DNA of 64,000 nt, taken from NCBI GenBank assembly GCA_948567375.1, contig OX419758.1, positions 46,515,473-46,579,472 of the forward strand, written 5' to 3'. This document shows, piece by piece, positions 54,985 to 64,000 of the stretch (positions within the stretch are counted from its first letter, which is position 1; each line of letters starts with the position of its first letter). A program made the position numbers and the translations under genes. The DNA comes from Lunularia cruciata (lineage: Eukaryota; Streptophyta; Marchantiopsida; Lunulariales; Lunulariaceae). Under the pieces are notes generated by a model, which was not told the origin of the DNA, did not search any database, and was given only the letters and a program-made list of their open reading frames with translations.

Positions 54985-56697
54985 TTCTCAAGAGTGTGAG
55001 AGGCTTTTTCGAGAGTGTGAAAGAGAAGAAATTTCCCGAAAGTTTGGCATGTCATTTCTCAACACCTACCAGTCCAAACTTTACAATCTTGGTCTTGTTA
55101 GAAGCGCCTTGCCAAGGGCTTTCTATGACCACCTAGATTGTAATATTCTGAGTTTTGTATCGAAAGTTATGGCCAATTGAATTTTCTGACAAATGATCCA
55201 TATTTGAGAGTACATTTCTTCCTCGTTATGAGTCCAAATGTAATGATTTTTGTGGTTGTGGATGCGCATTGACCAGCTCTTTCTATTGATATCAAGCACG
55301 CTCAAAGATCACATCTCTCCATGAAGTTACAAGGATTCGAATTCTGTCTTCTTTGGCAGATTTAAGGGTTTGAACTAAAATTTCGAATGACTGTATCTCT
55401 ACCAATACTTCTGCAAATGGAGTGATATTAGGCATTCAATAGAAGCTTTATGATGAAAGATTTCATTCAAGGTAAAGCTTGTGCAGTTTGGAGCAGTACA
55501 CAAAGAGTTCTAGAATTTTGAATCCTGAGGAAACCGTGAGGAGTTTATGTGATTGTGCGAAAATTTGGAGGGGTATTGCTCTGCAGTCACAAGTGGAAAT
55601 CCAGTGAAGATTGTTGCATCAGAATCTGTGCCTTACAAGCTCTCTTTCAAGGCCAAGCTCGCAGCATATGGAGGTCTGAGCAAGCAGTGGTGACAATTCT
55701 AATTCTCATCTATTCTTCATGAAGGGTTTTTGATTTTGGAGTTTCTTTGGCAGACACTCAAATGCTTGTATCTTTTCCAATACTTGAGCAAATGGAGCTA
55801 TTGAGGTTTCATTAGAAGCACCATTCCAAGAGCTTTTTTTCAAGCTAAATTGTGTGGAGTTTGGAGCAGTATACAAGGAGTTGTCGATTTTTGAATTCTC
55901 TGGAAGTTTTGAGAACTCCATGTGATAGGTCGAAAATTTGGAGAGGTGTTGCTCTGTGGTCACAAGTGCAAATCCAGTGATAATTGATGCATCAGAACCT
56001 ATGACTTACAAGCTCTGTTTCAAGTGGAAAACTCAAAGCATATGGAAGTCTAAGCAAACAGTGGTGACAATTCTCATTCTGTCACAACTCTCGAATCTTG
56101 GTGTTTGGTGTACCAGCTTTGGAGGGCCAGTTCTCTTCACTCACAGACCCAATGCAGGTGATTCTTATATCATAAGAACCACACAGTCATAAGCTTTCTA
56201 TTGAATCTTTAGTTTGGAGAATTTGAGTATCCAAGGCAGATGATATGACCAATTGATTCACTCTGATACTGCCAAATACTTTGAGTTAAGATTTACTACT
56301 TTGTGGGTAGATTCAAGCTATTGTATCTTTGTACTCAATGATCCAAATGAAGTGATCTTTGTGTTATTAGAATCAACTGACTCAGACCTTTACATTGGAA
56401 ATTCATTGTTGAAGGTTAGAGGACAGATTATCAGCTTTAGGTACCTCAAATTTCGCAGTCTTTGGTAGCTCTAAGCATTGCAAATTTAGAAGGTAGTATC
56501 TTTGTGCTTACATATTCAAATGAGGTGATTTTTATCTCATTAGAACCAGTTTCTCAAGGCCCTTACTTCAACACCCACCAAGTAGTGCTCTGACCTGTAA
56601 AACAGAAGCAATGTCTACTTGAAAATCTAGAAGTTTTGGTGTTGAAAGTAAAACTTCTAGATTGATTGTGACTGATTAGTGATTAGCGATTGGCACA
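54985..56697 (+). promoter_or_regulatory. LINE 5'UTR, type A, longest copy
   Basis: About 1.7 kb, starting near the GAGTGTGAGAGGCTTTTTCGAG string and ending at the ORF1 ATG (56698). The distal part matches 36190-36640 and the proximal part matches 1-783 and 36840-37530. It carries the same GAAGCGCCTTGCC and GGAGTGAT words as types A' and B. The exact 5' base is uncertain by about 20 bp. Confidence 0.7.
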
Positions 56698-57537
56698 ATG
56701 GAGGAGTCCCAGATGGTGAAAGATGTTGCTGATATAGCCTTGAAGCAACAACAATTAGCAGAAATGTATAGGAAATCTAATGATTTCCACAAAGAGCTTA
56801 GAAGTTTCTTTGCACCCATGTCCCAATGCATGAGTACTCTCATGACTGATATGGAAATTGTAAAGGTTGAGATCAGTAGCGTAAAAGAGTCCTTGAACCT
56901 AGTCAACCAAGAGATTCAAGACTTGAAGAAGAGTACTATCTCACTGTTAACATCAACCAAGGGGATGGTTGATGCTACCGAGAAAGTTACTTCCTTGGGA
57001 ACACAAGCCAGTGACATTGCTACACAAAGCGGAGGGCTCCAACAGATTGTGGACACATTAGAAGTGAAGATGAGGTCATATGCTGAAGCTACTAAGGTGG
57101 CTCAAATTTCTTACTTGCAAGAGCATGAGGTTGAGAAGGAGAACCAACAAGTCAAATTGAAGAACTTGAGGATTTCTGGTTTGCCAGAGACTGAGAAGGA
57201 AGACACCAAGGCCATAGTGTGTGAGTTTCTTACTGATTCTCTGAGAGTCCATGATCCTCAGATTTTGCAAGCATGTAGATTGGGACAACAAGGTGCACAA
57301 CCAAGAAGCATTTTGGTGAGGTTTGGCTCAGAAACTCAGAGGAATTCAGTGATGGCAAACAAGGCTTTACTGAAGGGGCGGCGTATCTGGTTGGATCTTG
57401 ATCTCACATCTCTCCAATGGCAAGCAAAGAAGGGAGAATTAGCAAAGGTGAAGGAGGCTCAACAAGCAGGTTTTGTTGCATTCTTGAGAGACAATAGAGC
57501 TGTGATCACCCAAAGGAAATTGTCAACTACCGCATAG
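56698..57537 (+). CDS. LINE ORF1 protein, type A, intact
   Basis: 279 codons from MEESQMVKDVADIALKQQQ to the conserved TAG. A long heptad region (residues about 5-140) is followed by the basic segment EKENQQVKLK, the RRM-like domain (NLRISGLPE, RSILVRFGS) and the C-terminal domain GRRIWLDLDLTSLQ. It is the only type-A ORF1 in the window without an internal stop. The stop context is TAG CAA TTC, and ORF2 continues in the same frame. Confidence 0.9.
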   Translation: MEESQMVKDVADIALKQQQLAEMYRKSNDFHKELRSFFAPMSQCMSTLMTDMEIVKVEISSVKESLNLVNQEIQDLKKSTISLLTSTKGMVDATEKVTSLGTQASDIATQSGGLQQIVDTLEVKMRSYAEATKVAQISYLQEHEVEKENQQVKLKNLRISGLPETEKEDTKAIVCEFLTDSLRVHDPQILQACRLGQQGAQPRSILVRFGSETQRNSVMANKALLKGRRIWLDLDLTSLQWQAKKGELAKVKEAQQAGFVAFLRDNRAVITQRKLSTTA

Positions 57538-57570
57538 CAATTCCAGACCCTTAGAGTGTTGTTTTGGAAT
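57535..57570 (+). promoter_or_regulatory. ORF1-ORF2 junction: leaky-type UAG with short hairpin
   Basis: TAG (57535-57537) is followed by CAA TTC CAG in frame. A 6-bp stem, ATTCCA (57540-57545) with TGGAAT (57565-57570), can form just downstream. UAG-CAA-UUA is the classical tobamovirus readthrough context; here only the last base differs. The same junction occurs at 1621, 7954 and 42258 (+), and at 13369, 18865, 22436, 27422 and 60434 (-). Its use in translation is inferred. Confidence 0.7.
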
Positions 57571-59748
57571 GTTCATGGTCTCACACATACCAAGTACTCA
57601 AGCGCTAAACCTTTGTGGGATGATGCTGATTTGATCAATCTTGTGGAGACATGGGAACATGAAGGAAACACCATTCAAGACATTGAAGGTTTCATTCATG
57701 TTGGTTCAACTTGGAACAAGCGGAGGCAACACAGAGGAAGGGGCTTTGGAGGTATTGCTACTTACGTCAGATTTGGTTTTGAAAACTCAGTCTCTTTGAT
57801 AGGCCAAGACTCAAGTGGACAATACCAATGGCTGAGGATTGGAGGAGTTGGTACACCTTGCTTCCTTGCTGTTTGTTACTTTGCCCCATTGACATCACCA
57901 ATCTATTCAAGCGGATCTCTCAACACCATGCAGCCTTTCCACTCCTTGACAAAGGATGTGTTGCAATTTCAAAGTAAAGGTGCAGTACTTATTCTTGGTG
58001 ATTTCAATGCTAGGATCCAAACCTCTCAGATTCCTGAGTTTAGTGACCTTGAGAATGACCCTTTCCATAGCTTGATAGATCAGTCTAGTGCTTGGTCCCG
58101 CTCTTCCAAAGATCTCATATCCAACTCCATGAGTGAGCACTTTTTGAGCTTTGGTACCAATTGTAGCTTGAAGATCTTGAATGGCCTTTCTCAATTTCCA
58201 GAAACTTGTAAGAGCACATGCTTTGCTTCTGGTGGATCCAGCACTATAGATTATATGCTCACCTCACCCAGTGATATACACATTGTCTCAGATTTTGTTG
58301 TTTTAGATCCTCAACCTGAATCTGACCATGCACCTTTATCTTGTGTCATCCTTCTTTCTTGCCTCAATAGAACCACATTACCTATTGACCATGCCTTTAG
58401 AGGGAAACTCCGTCTTGATTTTCACAAGCAAGATTTGTACCAACAAGCTATCCATGAGAAATTGAGCTCTATGGAGTGGAGTTCTGATTTTCAACAACGT
58501 AGTGATCAGTTGATTGAGCTTCTTCAATCTACATCAACAACTCTATTTCCACGAGGTTCTCACAGGAAGAGACTTGGTCTCCCTCGCAATCAGTGGTTTG
58601 ATGCTGACTGTAAAATGGCAAGAATGAAAGCTATGGATAGGTCTCTTGATCAGATTGCACAAAATCAGGCTTTTGTCTCTTATAGAAAGTTGGTGAAGTG
58701 CAAGAAGCGAGCGTTCTTGAGACTCAAGGGGGTTGAGTTGAGCATTGAATTGAGGAGCAATCCTAAGGCTTTTTGGCAGAAGGTAACCATCAGATCTCCA
58801 TCTCCATCGCTGGATGTGAATGAGCTTTGTGAATATGTGAAGGATCTGTGCTTTTTCCCAGATGCTCCAAGCATGGCACCTTGCCTTGGATCTGCTCTCA
58901 CCATCTCTGAAGCTGATGTCCACTACCAATTGAAGAAGTTGGCCAATGGTAAGGCTGAAGACCTTGATGGACTATGTGTTGAACTTCTAAAGTGGGGTGG
59001 TAGCCATCTGATTTTGGTACTCACTTCTCTCTTGAATGAGGTCATCAGGTGTGGCTTTCCTAATAGATGGTGCTTCAAGAAGGTAGTTCCTATTCACAAG
59101 TCTGGTCATAGAGATATTGTCACCAATTACCGTACCATTCTAGTGGGTAGTATCTTTGCCAAGTTGTACGGTCGAATTTTGGAGTCTAGGTTGAGTACTT
59201 GGGCTGAAAAGCATAAAATTTGAGCTAAGTGCCAAGCGGGTTTCAGATGAGTCTTTAGTACTCTGGATCATCTATTGGTACTCCATGTTTTGTGGTGGAA
59301 ATCCAAAGGTGTTGGGAGAGCTCTCTATGTTGCATTTATTGATTTCAGGAAGGCCTTTGATAAGGTGCTTAGGAAATCTCTAAGTGAGAGACTCACTCAA
59401 GTTGGTGTTTCAGCTGATCTGATTGGTGCTATCTCTAGACTCTATGAGAAAGTGGTTGTGAAACTTTCATCTTTGAGCTCTCAAGATGTCCTTAGCACAA
59501 TGGGTGTGATTCAAGGCTGCTCTCTATCTCCAACTCTATTTGGAATCTTCATCGATGATCTGGAGAGATTACTCATGGAAACTGGAGCTACTGGTGTACA
59601 GGTTGGCTCTTTGATGATACATGCACTATTGTATGCAGATGATGTAGTGCTTCTCTCCACCAATCCAGAGGGTTTACAGAAGCTGTTGGATTCTCTTCTC
59701 TTGTTTTGCAATGAAACAAAGATGGAAGTGAACCTTGACAAGTCCAAG
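57538..59748 (+). pseudogene. LINE ORF2, type A, one TGA, 3' truncated
   Basis: Complete endonuclease (WNVHGL, LVETW, LGDFNAR, STIDYML, SDHAPLS) and RT through AFIDFRKAFD, QGCSLSPTLF and LLYADDVVLLS. A single TGA at 59221-59223 (from CGA) splits the frame before motif A; the same TGA occurs at 2601 and at 62711 (minus). The copy ends at NLDKSK (59748), where minus-strand endonuclease sequence begins, so thumb, finger and tail are missing. Confidence 0.85.
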
Positions 59749-60433
59749 TGCATGTGCTCTTACAAGTTTCTGGAAATTGAGAAAGGCCATTCAAGATCTT
59801 CAAGCTACAATTGGTACCAAAGCTCAAAAAGTGCTCACTCATGGAGTTGGATATGAGATCTTTGGAAGAGCGGGACCAAGCACTAGAATGATCTATCAAG
59901 CTATGGAAAGGGTCATTCTCAAGTTCACTAAACTCAAGAATCTGAGAGGTTTGGATCTTAGCATTGAAATCACCAAGGATAAATACTGCACCTTAACTTT
60001 GAAATTCCAACACATCCTTTGTCAAGGAGTGGAAAGGTTGCATGGTGTTGAGAGATCCGCTTGAATAGATTGGTGATGTCAATGAGGCAAAGTAACAAAC
60101 AGCAAGGAAGCAAGGTGTAGCAACTCCTCCAATCCTCAGCCATTGGTATTGTCCACTTGAGTCTTGACCTATCAAAGAGACTGACTTTTCAAAGCCAAAT
60201 CTGACATAAGTAGCAATACCTCCAAAGCCCCTTCCTCTGTGCTGCCTCCGCTTGTTCCAAGTTGAACCAACAAGAATGAAACCTTCAATGTCTTGAATGG
60301 TGTTTCATTCATGTTCGCATGTCTCCACAAGATTGATCAAATCAACATTATCCCACACAGGTTTAGCGCTTGAGTACTTGGTATGTGTGAGACCATGAAC
60401 ATTCCAAAACAACACTCTAAAGGTCTGGAATTG
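59749..60433 (-). pseudogene. LINE endonuclease-domain fragment
   Basis: Minus strand from the junction TAG (60434-60436) through WNVHGL, GDFNA and FLSFGTNCSLK to TCKST at 59749. Frameshifts and stops are scattered (near 60310 and 59995). The RT is missing, and a plus-strand type-A copy ends at its border. Confidence 0.8.
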
Positions 60434-61057
60434 CTATGCGGTAGTTGACAACTTCCTTTGGGTGATCACAGCTCTATTGTCTCTCAAGAATGCAACAATG
60501 AAACAATGAAATATAAAGCCCGAAAGACCCAAAGAGTCAAAAGGCTGGAAACAAAACCTGCTTGTTGAGCCTCCTTCACTTTTGCTAATTCTCCCTTCTT
60601 TGCTTGCCATTGGAGAGGTGTGAGATCAAGGTCCAACCAAATACGCCGCCCCTTCAGTATAGCCTTGTTATCCATCACTGTAGTCCTTTGAGTTTTTGAG
60701 CCAAACCTCACCAAAATGCTTCTTGGTTGTGCACCTTGTTGTCCCAATCTATATGCTTGCAAAATCTGAGGATCATGGACTCTCAAAGAATCAGTAATAA
60801 ACTTACACACTATGGCCTTGGTGTCTTCCTTCTCAGTCTCTGGCAAACCTGAAATTCTCAAGTTCTTCATTCTGACCAATTCGTTCTCCTTCTCAACCTC
60901 ATGCTCTTGCAAACAAGAGATTTGAGTCACGTTAGTAGCTTCAGCATAAGACTTCATCTTCACTTCTAATGTGTCCACAATTTGTTGGAGCCCTCCACCT
61001 TGTATAACAATATTGTTGGCTTGTGCTCCCAAGGAAGCAACTTTCTCGGTAGCATCA
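60434..61057 (-). pseudogene. LINE ORF1 C-terminal part with mini-insertion
   Basis: Codons from VDATEKVASLGAQANNI through ENELVRMKNLRISGLPE and RSILVRFGSKT to the terminal TAG. It is truncated at its N-terminal end (61057) by the tail of another LINE and split by a 51-bp insertion at 60499-60549. Residues mix type A (VDTLEVKMKSYAEA) and type B (LTPLQWQ) features. Confidence 0.8.
60499..60549 (-). mobile_element. 51-bp LINE 3'-end mini-insertion IV with TSD
   Basis: On the minus strand it starts TCCAGCC and ends TTTCATTGTTTCA, so it holds only hairpin C plus one and a half tail units. A 5-bp duplication AACAA (60494-60498 and 60550-60554) flanks it. Uninterrupted ORF1 copies have a single AACAA. 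Confidence 0.9.
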
Positions 61058-63745
61058 ACCAATGAACAATGAATAATGAAATATAAAGCCCGAAAGACCC
61101 AAAGAGTCAAAAAGCTGGAAACACAATACAAAACACATGAAATGTGAGCCTAGGCAAGGGCCTAGGGCATCTGACCAATCTGTAACAAATTGGTCCGATG
61201 TAAACTAACCTCTGTCATGTACTTCCCTAACGCTAAAGCTTCAACCTGTAAGAGAGTTGAGAAATCACTACAAGTAATCTGATGTCTAACTCTAATCTGC
61301 ATGTAACAAGGGCAAACAATCAACACATGATGCTCATCCTCAACTTTGCTCATAGAACACAATTTGCAAAGTTGCATGGAGTGCTCTATCTGCTGCCAAC
61401 GTCCTTGTTCTACTTCTAGTCTATGAGAACTAGTTCTATACTGAGCAATAACATGTCTAAGTGAAGTAGAAATCCTAGCCAATAGATAATCTTGCTCACA
61501 ATACACCAACATAGGATTTACAAACTGCTGATAGAACACCATCTTGGTACCGGGCTGCTGCCATAAGCAAAGTAAGAACTGCTCCTTGATCACATCTCGT
61601 AGTGCAATAGGCTCCAACCTCCAATGTCGCTCACAAACATTCCACCTTGTGGCCCATGCAATCAGATCTGTATACCAACCAACAGATAGAGTGGCACAAA
61701 AAGCTTGGTAAGGAAGTCTCTCATGCTCCATGGATCTCACCTTAGTGGCATATGTGATAGCTAAAAACAAAGCTTCAGCCTCAAGTGGCAAAAACCCGGT
61801 TTCAGCAAGCAGCAATACATAAGGAGTTTGAGTCCTCACCCCAAGTTCATCACACAAAAACAATTTTTGAACTTTCTCCACCTTCTGCCACCATGTCTTC
61901 TTAGTACCTGGACCCCAAATCTGAGCACCATAGAGAACCACCGGCTGCACAAGAGATCTGAACAACACCTTCTTCAACTCCCATGTGGTAAGGTGGGCAA
62001 GTCTAGAGCGGTTCATGAGTGAATACAAAGCTCTAAAGCCTGCATTGATTCTCATCTTCACACAAGTGGACCAACTATAGTCATGAGAAAACTCAAGGCC
62101 CAAGTACTTATAAGAAGAAACCTGCTCCAATTGCTGTCCATCAAAAAAGAAAGGTGTGACACCTTTAGAACCCACCACAATCACCTTGGACTTGTCAAGG
62201 TTCACTTCCATCTTTGTTTGATTGCAAAAGCAAAGTAGAGAATCCAACAGCTTCTGTAAACTTTGTGGATTTGTGGAGAGAAGCACTACATCATCTGCAT
62301 AAAGGAGTTCATGTATCATCAAAGAGCCAACCTGTACACCTGTAGCTCCAGCTTCCATGAGTAGACTCTCTAGATCATCGATGAAGATTCCGAACAGGGT
62401 TGGAGATAGAGAGCAGCCTTGGATCACACCCATTGTGCTAAGGACATCTTGAGAGCTCAAAGATGAAAGTTTCACAATCACTTTCTCATAGAGTCTTGAG
62501 ATAGCACCAATCAGATCAGCTGAAACACCAACTTGAGTGAGTCTCTCACTTAGAGATTTCCTAAGCACCTTATCAAAGGCCTTCCTGAAATCAATAAATG
62601 CAACATAGAGAGCTCTCCCAACCCCCTTTGGATTTCCACCACAAAACATGGAGTACCAATAGATGATCCAGAGTACTAAAGACTCATCTGAAACCCGCTT
62701 GGCACTTAGCTCAAATTTTATGCTTTTCAGCCCAAGTACTCAACCTAGACTCCAAAATTCGACCGTACAACTTGGCAAAGATACTACCCACTAGAATGGT
62801 ACGGTAATTGGTGACAATATCTCTATGACCAGACTTGTGAATAGGAACTACCTTCTTGAAGCACCATCTATTAGGAAAGCCACACCTGATGACCTCATTC
62901 AAGAGAGAAGTGAGTACCAAAATCAGATGGCTACCACCCCACTTTAGAAGTTCAACACATAGTCCATCAAGGTCTTTAGCCTTACCATTGGCCAACTTCT
63001 TCAATTGGTAGTGGACATCAGCTTCAGAGATGGTGAGAGCAGATCCAAGGCAAGGTGCCATGCTTGGAGCATCTGGGAAAAAGTACAGATCCTTCACATA
63101 TTCACAAAGCTCATTCACATCCAGCGATGGAGATGGAGATCCACTTCTCATTTGAATGAGGCAATCAAGTGTGGCTTTCCGGATAGATGGTGCTTCAAGA
63201 AGGTAGTTCCTATTCACAAGTCTGGCCAAAGAGATGTTGTCACCAATTACCGTACCATACTTGTTGGTAGTGTCTTTGCCAAGTTGTATGGTCGAATTTT
63301 GGAGTCGAATGAGTATTGAAATCAGTTGGCTACCGCCCCACTTCAGAAGTTCAACACATAGTCCATCAAGGTCTTCAGCCTTACCATTGGCCAACTTCTT
63401 CAATTGGTACTTGACATCAGCTTCAGAGATGGTGAGAGCAGATCCAAGGCAAGGTGCCATGCTTGGAGCATTTGGGAAAAAGTACAAATCCTTCACATAG
63501 TCACAAAGCTCATTCAGGTCCAGCGATGGAGATGGAGATATGATGGTTACTTTCTTCCAGAAAGCCTTGGGATTGCTCCTCAATTCAGTGCTCAACTCAA
63601 CTCCTTTGAGTCTTAGAAATGCCCGCTTTTTGCACTTCACCAACTTTCTGTATAAAACAAAAGCTTGATTTTGTGCAATCTGATCAAGAGATCTATCCAT
63701 AGCTTTGATCCTTGCCATTTTGCAATCAGCATCAAACCATCTATT
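61058..63745 (-). mobile_element. LINE ORF2 RT to 3' end, with small internal inversion
   Basis: Tail at 61058-61085, ORF2 stop at 61162, finger CKLCSMSKVEDEHHVLIVC, YADD, motifs B and A, then upstream to the pre-RT linker near 63740. A one-base insertion near 62626 and a TGA at 62711 break the frame. At 63141-63306 a 166-bp segment is inverted, and upstream of it part of the linker is repeated from a second copy (SPSPSLDVNELC versus SPSLDLNELC). The endonuclease and ORF1 are absent. Confidence 0.8.
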
Positions 63746-64000
63746 GACTGGAGTGCTCTATCTGCTGGAGTGCTCTTTCTGCTGCCAACGTCCTTGTTCT
63801 ACTTCTAGTCTATGAGAACTAGTTCTATATTGAGCGATAACATGTCTCAATGAAGTAGAAATCCTAGCCAAGAGATAATCTTGCTCACAATACACCAACA
63901 TAGGATTTAAAAACTGCTGATAGAAAACCATCTTGGTATCGGGTTGCTGCCATAGGCGAAGTAAGAACTGCTCCTTGATCGCTTCTCGTAGTGCAATAGG
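63746..64000 (-). mobile_element. LINE C-terminal fragment (continues past window)
   Basis: Minus strand, from WQQIEHS region (with a local repeat of TGGAGTGCTCT-TCTGCTG at 63750-63782) through ISTSLRHVIAQ and FVNPMLVYCEQ to LREAIKEQF at the window edge. The 5' side lies beyond 64000. Confidence 0.8.

Overview
This is a plant-type nuclear repeat block. Nearly all of the 64 kb is one family of non-LTR retrotransposon (LINE), present as full-length, 5'-truncated, internally deleted, inverted and nested copies on both strands. Two things point to a land plant or close relative. One is a broken gene whose exons match plant ureidoglycolate hydrolase (UAH, 32507-33068). The other is a Ty3/gypsy-like LTR element (8833-11808) with the plant-type TGTAACACCC terminus. 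Species cannot be told from the sequence.

The LINE has a 1.0-1.7 kb 5'UTR built of diverged ~150-180 bp units. ORF1 is 279 aa: coiled coil, then an RRM-like and C-terminal domain resembling L1 ORF1p. ORF2 is about 1071 aa: APE-type endonuclease, reverse transcriptase with YADD, and a C-terminal CCHC finger. A short 3' end holds three hairpins and a tail of TTTCATTG or TTCATTG repeats. ORF1 and ORF2 lie in the same frame, separated by a single UAG followed by CAA-UUC in all nine copies that retain the junction. ORF2 has no AUG before the endonuclease active site, so stop-codon readthrough is the leading expression model.

Three 5'UTR/ORF1 types occur on a common ORF2 and 3' end: A (MEESQ; near 784, 23275, 39992, 56698), A' (MEESK; near 14202, 28261) and B (MEASK; near 7117, 19704, 41405).

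Layout. 1-3405: type-A copy lacking the endonuclease. 3406-6084: fragments, one inverted. 6085-8832: type-B 5' half joined to a 3' tail, inserted in the LTR element. 8833-11808: LTR element. 11809-15375: A' 5' half and a fragment. 15376-20760: full-length B copy with two tiny tail insertions. 20761-23392: second endonuclease-less A copy. 23393-31066: plus-strand copy split by the best-preserved full-length A' element (24085-29741, ORF2 open throughout). 31067-32400: inverted/forward fragment. 32401-34510: the only non-repeat island, with UAH exons. 34511-36175: older, diverged LINE. 36176-39897: 5'UTR + RT derivative. 39898-47850: B copy, inverted piece and a head-to-tail run of 3' ends. 47851-54983: chimeras and fragments. 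54985-59748: type-A copy with one stop in ORF2. 59749-64000: minus-strand fragments.

The arrangement suggests a LINE that has repeatedly landed in copies of itself, as described for Zepp-type clusters in green algae. Chromosomal position (centromeric, subtelomeric or other) cannot be judged here.
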